Shown: positions 7,079 through 11,963 of the stretch, in pieces
How positions within the stretch are numbered: position 1 is the first letter of the stretch
How the letters are laid out: each line of letters begins with the position of its first letter
NCBI GenBank assembly: GCA_900128565.1
Contig: LT636227.1
Coordinates: forward strand, 1 to 11,963
From: Stramenopiles sp. TOSAG23-6
Taxonomy: Eukaryota; Sar
DNA length: 11,963 nt
Direction of reading: 5' to 3'
Notes under the pieces: generated by a model
What the model saw: only the letters and a program-made list of their open reading frames with translations
Database searches by the model: none
What the model was told of the DNA's origin: nothing
Translations under genes and position numbers: made by a program

Positions 7079-10000
7079 TTAAAATAAATTTCTCTGTCTT
7101 TTTACAGGTGTTTTTATATCTAACTGGTGTTGTTTCATTCTTCTTGCATATCTCGATATTCCCAAACTTGGTGGGAGACTTTTCATGATTTTCTTGTTTT
7201 TTGATTCTGCATTTGTTGCAGTATTCCCAACCATCTGATTTCCACTTGTAAAAGATTCTGATGTAAGACGATTCAGTTTTGTAGATAATCGAAGTACCTT
7301 TAGTTGAAGATCTTCCGTCTCCAATGAGTTTTTATCAAGTAAACTTTGAAGTCTATCTCTATCATCAAATGCAGCTTTTAATTCAAGTTTATGTGCATCT
7401 GTGAGCCGTTGCAGTTGTGAAATATTTTCATATTCTTTATCGACGAGGCGACGTTTCAAACCATCTAAATGCTTTTCTTGAGAAGTAAATTTTCGTTTAT
7501 ATGACAAAGCAGTTGTATCCGCATTATTTTGTATTGTATCTTCTTGAACTTTGTATTTTTGTTGGAGAGCTTCACACTCTGCCTCTGTCACAGCTAACTT
7601 CATTTCTGTTTCCCGTAAAGCTTCTTTCAATTCGGCTAATTTTGATATTGCTTCATTGCCTAACACCTGATATTTCTTCACTGAATTATCAATTTTTTCT
7701 TTTTTATGTAAAAGTAAATTATATTTTTCACGCAGTGATTGCTCAACTTGTTGATGTTTTTTTACAGATTTCTTATACTTATCTCTCCATTCTTTAATCT
7801 CATCATTTAGCATTTGCTGTTCTTCATGTATTGTGAAAAAACACGNAATCATGNAAAAAATCGTTAGGTACGAAATTTCGTATGAAAAAAATAATAAATT
7901 AATAAATTCATGATGAAACATACATGAACAAGATCTTTTAACGTGATTATTTCTTTAATTGAATTTTTGTGTCGTTTTTTCATGAGATTATTCTGCCAAT
8001 CTAATTTCATTTGTAAAATATTTTCTTTCCACGTAATCCAAGCACGAGTTTGTAAAAAACCTAATTTTTTAGAGAGTATTGTTCGTAATGCACGCTGTCC
8101 TTCATGTATTTTGGAAAAATATTTTAAAAAAAATCTTAAAAAATTTGTTAGGTACAAAATTCCGTACGAAAAAAAAATCGAATTTTTCGGTAAATAAAAA
8201 AAAATAAAACAAACATGTACAAATGCCAATTGTGTGCGGATTAAATGGGCAAAAGTGCACCATGTATTGAATGCAAGGTTACATCGTTTGTGTCGCCATC
8301 TGCCCATTGTCATAAATAATAGATTTGTTGCATGTTCCATTTTTTGTTTTTTTACTAAAAATTGATGCCATTTTGAAAATCCTCGATACAAGAAATGATA
8401 AATAAGTTTTCGTATTGTAGAATCAAGAATGTGAATGACACGTTTGTATTTTTGTCTTATAATGACATCATGTATTTTGAAAAAATATTTCAAAAATTTT
8501 CTATAAAAAAAAATTTGTTAGGTACGAAATTTTTTTACCAAAAAAAAAAAATTCGATTTTTTTGTAAAAAAAAAAATAAAACGTACATGTATTCTAGATC
8601 CATGAACAATCAAATCCCATGCACGAAATCCTCTAGACAATATTTTATGCCTCATATGATCAATCATTCGTGATAAAAGTTGAATAGCTTGTACTTGAGA
8701 TTGGTGACGAAACACATGACATGTCCATGTATTGTGAAAAAACATGAAATCACAAAAAAAAATCGTTAGGTACGAAATTTCGTACGAAAAAAAAGTTTAG
8801 ATAAAAAATTGAAAACAAATAAAATATACATGTGTGCCATCCACTCCATAAATTGTGTTGGAGTAATCTTCGTATTGCATTTGATGTCGTTGTGTGTAGT
8901 CTAGACACAGCATAATCTGTGCGTAAATGTAAAAATTCCTCATTGTATTTTTCTCTCATTTCAAATTTGTCTACCAAATGTCGTTTATGAATTGTCTTTG
9001 TATACCACACATTCCACGCACCACTCAAAATCTTAGAGAGCCAATGGGATATTACCCTATAGAAAGAACGTAATTTTGTATCTCGTACAAAACTATCAGC
9101 TTGCATGGTGAGTAGTAACGCCTGGCCATTAATATCTGTTTTCTTTTGCACATATAAAAGGTCTTTAATCAAATCAATCCAACGATACCATCCAATATGA
9201 AGTTGACGTCTTTCCCAGTGACAAATTGTACGGTGTATTAAAATGAGAGCATGATGTCTTGCTAACCAATGTAAAGTATAATTTATCCACGTAGCAAAAC
9301 AACGTGTCAGTCGACGATGTATTGTGAAAAAATATTCCAAAATTTTCTATAAAAAAAAACTTGTTAGGTACAAAAATTTTTTACCAAAAAAAAAAAAAAT
9401 AAATTCGATTTTTTTACCAAAAAAAAAAATAAATAAAACATACATGCTTCCAGTGGTATAATACCGTTTGTAATTTTTGTGATGCAGTCACATATTTAGT
9501 ATAACGGGCATGAGTCAAATGTGCGTAATTAATCCAAGAACTCCAAGAACGGGCTAATTGTTTATGTACCAGTAATTTAATAAAATGTCTTAATAATCGG
9601 AGTCCATGTTCTTTTTCCATATTTTCACATTCATATTGAAAAATATTTTCTTGTTTTTGAGATAATGATCTTTGTGTAGATAAATTATTTGAAACTTTCA
9701 TCAACTTTTCATGCACATGAGACCCAAACACAAACATATCCCATGCACGAAATCCTTTTGCTTTCATTCGATGTAATGCATACTCTATTGTTCTATTTAT
9801 CAATATGAAAATGTGCTTTTGACGTTGTTGTAAAGATTTATGACTCAAGTCTGCATTTTGTGAAGTTAAAACACTATGACAATGAGTTCCAAATGAAAAC
9901 ATATCCCATTTGTAAAAAGAGCGACTAAGCATGCGATGCATTGCATGATTCAACGATCTTTGCATTAATAATGTGGCATGTTTTTTACATAAAAATATTT

Positions 10001-11902
10001 TTTTTGTTTTCATATTTAGTAAATTATTCATTTGTTCTGCTGATAAAGTGTCCTCTGTATTTTTTAAATTCTCTAATAAACCATTATTTTCAAGCTGTAA
10101 ATCTTTATATTGAACATGTGCTGCGCGAAGTCGGTCATGTACATGAATTTTGGAAAAATATTTCAAAAAAATCTAAAAAAATTGTTAGGTACAAAATTTC
10201 GTATGAAAAATAAATTCATAGAAAAAAAAAAAAAAACATACATGTAGAGAGAAGAGGATTGAAACATCTCTGATGTTTCGACCATTGTGGTATTGGTTTT
10301 GGTGGTAACATTTCTTTCAACTCGTCATTAATCAAATCAAATAAAACCTTATTATGTATTGTGAAGAAATATTTTTTTGTTTTTTTGTTAGGTATAAAAT
10401 TTCCTACGAAAACCAAAAAAAAAATTAAATTCATAACGAAAACGTACATGTATTTGCATATACTCAACAGAATGTCCAGATATTTTCTCATTATTTCGTT
10501 CGTGATTGACAAAATCATTGACATCTAAGACATCAAATGTTATTTGATTATCTTCAGATATTGGCTCAATTTGTGATTGATAATGATATTGTCGTTCAGC
10601 TGCAGCTTTGAGATTCTCTGAATAATAATTTTGATTTCCTTCCGTTAAATCGTGAATATAATTACTGATATGCATCTTCCAATCATAAATATGTTTTTCA
10701 TTCGACTGCTTAGAAGAATATTTATCTGTATCCACATCATCAAAATCATATTCATCATCTTTATCTTCTTCAACAATATCATCATCTTTATCTTCTTCAA
10801 CAATATCATCATCTTTATCTTCTTCAACGATATCATCATCTTTATCTTCTTCAACGATATTCTCTTCATTACCTTCTTCAACAATATCATCATCTTTATC
10901 TTCTTCAACGATATTCTCTTCATTACGGTTAGGACTAAACTTTTCTCCATCATCTTGTTCATCATCATTGATATCTTCAATAATATCATCTTGTTCATCA
11001 TCATTGATGTCTTCAATAAAAGATTCATTTAAATATTCTTCTTCGCCACCGGAGAAACTAATGTTTCCACCATTCCAATCAGAGTGAACAGAACCCAAAG
11101 AATCTCTCTGGGGTATTATTGTACTTCTTGGGCTTATTATAGCACTCTCTTCTCGACTTTTGCTAGGGATAGTTTTTAAAAATTGTTGACTTTCGTAACT
11201 TTCGTCTCCCCCACTAAATCCAGAAATATTTCCATCACCAACATCATTATCGTCATTATCATTTTCTAAGTTGTCACCACCATCATTATCGTCATTATCA
11301 TTTTTAAAGTTGCATTGTTTTACTTCTTCCAAAATTTGTTGAGATTTATTTTCGTCATTTCTTTTTTCTCTCTCAAAAAATTCTTTTTTTCCTTCCTCAG
11401 AAATTGTCTCATTCACTTTTAATTCTTCCGGGGAAATATTCTTCATGTCATTATTTGAAATTTCTTGTATTGACTTCCTCACATCATTATCTGAATCATT
11501 TTGTTTATTTAAATCAATTGAAGTCTCAAATTCATCAGAGTATATACCACTATTTTCTACTGAAGAAGAAGGTGAAGAGGAAACTTTTGTTTGACTATTT
11601 TCTACTGAAAAAGAAGGTGAAGAGGAAACTTTTGTTTGACCTTTACAAGTCATTGAAATTGTTTCTGTAATCTCTTTACTTAATGGTGAAATATTTTCTG
11701 ATTTTATCTCAGTGGAAGAAGAGACTATAGTAGTAGGCGAGTTTTGAATATATGAACGAGCTGGTTCAATATAATCGTATTCACTAGTAATCATTACAGG
11801 AATATCGTGTACATTATTAATTATTGGAGCTGTATTATTTACGAATCCTGTTGGTTGAGAGGATACTGATGATGTTTCATGAAAATTCAAATGACAAGTC
11901 CC
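7079..11902 (-). CDS. Large SFI1-like repeat and coiled-coil protein, N-terminus outside the window
   Basis: About 1,350 residues in eight exons: 11902-10448, 10353-10242, 10120-9444, 9316-8830, 8726-8587, 8469-8215, 8103-7924 and 7825-7079 (TAA). Exon 1 is acidic and low complexity: a 15-residue duplication (QTKVSSSPSFSVENS), an Asn/Asp/Gly-rich part, and nine-residue repeats of DDDIVEEDK type. Exon 2 has LFDLINDELKEMLPP. Exons 3-7 carry about a dozen short helical units with a conserved aromatic pair, such as SRSFYKWDMF, AKGFRAWDMF, ARSWSSWINY, TRCFATWINY, SRGFRAWDLI and YRGFSKWHQF, resembling the centrin-binding repeats of SFI1 proteins. The last exon is a long heptad coiled coil (about 7300-7820) followed by a basic tail ending VKRQRNLF. 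Inferred role: a centrosome, basal-body or cytoskeletal scaffold. All internal introns are introner copies. Exon edges other than at 10120 are inferred from frame and the CAT motif. Confidence 0.82.
7826..7923 (-). repeat. Introner-type intron, GT-AT or downstream AG
   Basis: GTATGTTTCATC start, core CATACGAAATTTCGTACCTAAC, end TTTTTTCACAATACAT; CATG at both borders. GTT CAT|GAA is in frame, and an in-frame CAG lies 9 bases further. Two undetermined bases (7846, 7854). Confidence 0.7.
8104..8214 (-). repeat. Introner-type intron, GT-AT or downstream AG
   Basis: GTTTGTTTTA start, core CGTACGGAATTTTGTACCTAAC, end TTTTTCCAAAATACAT. The repeat TACATG is at both borders; GTA CAT|GAA is in frame. 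An in-frame CAG also lies 9 bases downstream. Confidence 0.7.
8470..8586 (-). repeat. Introner-type intron with 8-bp direct repeat, GT-AT
   Basis: AATACATG occurs at both borders. GTACGTTTTA start, GTAAAAAAATTTCGTACCTAAC core, TTTTTTCAAAATACAT end. The first downstream AG is out of frame. Confidence 0.75.
8727..8829 (-). repeat. Introner-type intron with 5-bp direct repeat, full core
   Basis: ACATG at both borders, core CGTACGAAATTTCGTACCTAAC, end TTTTTTCACAATACAT. Phase 1 joint T|GG gives HTWTCH. An AG 31 bases further is also in frame but would cost ten residues. Confidence 0.72.
9317..9443 (-). repeat. Introner-type intron, GT-AT border without usable AG
   Basis: GTATGTTTTA start, diverged core with TTTTTGTACCTAAC, end TTTTTTCACAATACAT. 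AAG CAT|CGT CGA is in frame and keeps the helical repeat intact. No AG occurs within 40 bases downstream, and the first two after that are out of frame. Confidence 0.75.
10121..10241 (-). repeat. Introner-type intron whose element end is out of frame; AG further in restores it
   Basis: GTATGTTTTT start, core CATACGAAATTTTGTACCTAAC, element end CCAAAATTCAT at 10143. Ending there gives an immediate TGA. Ending at the GCGCAG at 10121 gives T|CA CAT GTT in frame. Confidence 0.55.
10354..10447 (-). repeat. Introner-type intron with 7-bp direct repeat
   Basis: AATACAT at both borders, GTACGTTTTC start, core CGTAGGAAATTTTATACCTAAC, end TTTCTTCACAATACAT. Phase 0, CAT|AAT. The AG at six bases further is also in frame. 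Confidence 0.7.
10754..10925 (-). repeat. 27-bp tandem repeat encoding acidic nonapeptides
   Basis: About six near-identical units encoding DDDIVEEDK or ENIVEEDK variants, in frame within exon 1 of the large gene. Confidence 0.85.
11550..11639 (-). repeat. 45-bp in-frame tandem duplication
   Basis: Two copies encoding QTKVSSSPSxSVENS, differing at a few bases. Confidence 0.85.
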
Positions 11903-11963
11903 ATGTACTTTGGAAAAATATTTCAAAAAAAAAATCTAAAATTTTTTGTTAGGTACAAAATTT
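11903..11963 (-). repeat. Introner-type intron, 3' half, cut by the window edge
   Basis: AAATTTTGTACCTAAC then TTTTTTGAAATATTTTTCCAAAGTACAT, followed by exon GGG ACT TGT. Confidence 0.7.

Noticed and set aside
10652-11032. Plus-strand Ile/Phe-rich open frame
   Set aside because: Antisense of the acidic 27-bp repeats in the large minus-strand gene.
1-11963. CRISPR-like interpretation of the regularly recurring core motif
   Set aside because: The repeats lie in introns at exon borders, are imperfect, and are separated by coding exons rather than spacers.

Overview
This window is nuclear DNA from an AT-rich, intron-rich unicellular eukaryote. Small exons are separated by short T/A-rich introns, stop codons follow the standard code, TTAGGG-type telomere-like repeats occur internally, and surface proteins carry Pro/Thr/Ala stalks. 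The lineage cannot be fixed from the sequence. Mass-amplified introns (introners) with odd splice borders are known from Amoebophrya dinoflagellates and several other protist groups. That makes a marine protist or parasite plausible, but it is only a comparison.

Layout: (1) 106-2085 (+), the 3' part of a gene with a fibrinogen/intelectin-like C-terminal domain, in at least eight exons. (2) 2086-2424, intergenic, with TTAGGG repeats and a cluster of short palindromes. (3) 2425-3028 (+), the 3' end of an unknown Asn/Asp-rich gene. (4) 3232-4648 (-), a complete three-exon gene for a secreted, probably GPI-anchored dual-specificity-phosphatase-like protein. (5) 4966-about 5270 (-), an orphan C-terminal exon. 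(6) 5275-6953 (+), a diverged, inverted paralogue of gene 4 with a membrane anchor and a broken phosphatase signature. (7) 7079-11902 (-), most of a large SFI1-like/coiled-coil protein, running off the right edge.

The main discovery is the introns. Seventeen of them in genes 1, 3, 6 and 7 (two cut by the inferred exon edges of partial genes) look like copies of one approximately 95-135 bp element: a GTAYGTTTT start, a T-tract, a palindromic core close to GTACGAAATTTCGTAC, a near-invariant CCTAAC (branch-point-like), then a TTTTTCMMAATACAT-type end. Most sit at exon sequence ending CAT or ACAT, and the element also ends in ACAT. The boundaries are therefore short direct repeats, and the frame-preserving junction is often GT...AT (equally readable as TG...CA or AT...AC) rather than GT...AG. 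Gene 6 has one such intron that is absent at the same codon of its paralogue, gene 4, which suggests recent insertion.

Genes 4 and 6 are head-to-head paralogues with the same parts in a different order: the stalk follows the phosphatase domain in gene 4 and precedes it in gene 6. The other genes show no functional link to them; the shared theme is invasion by one intron family.
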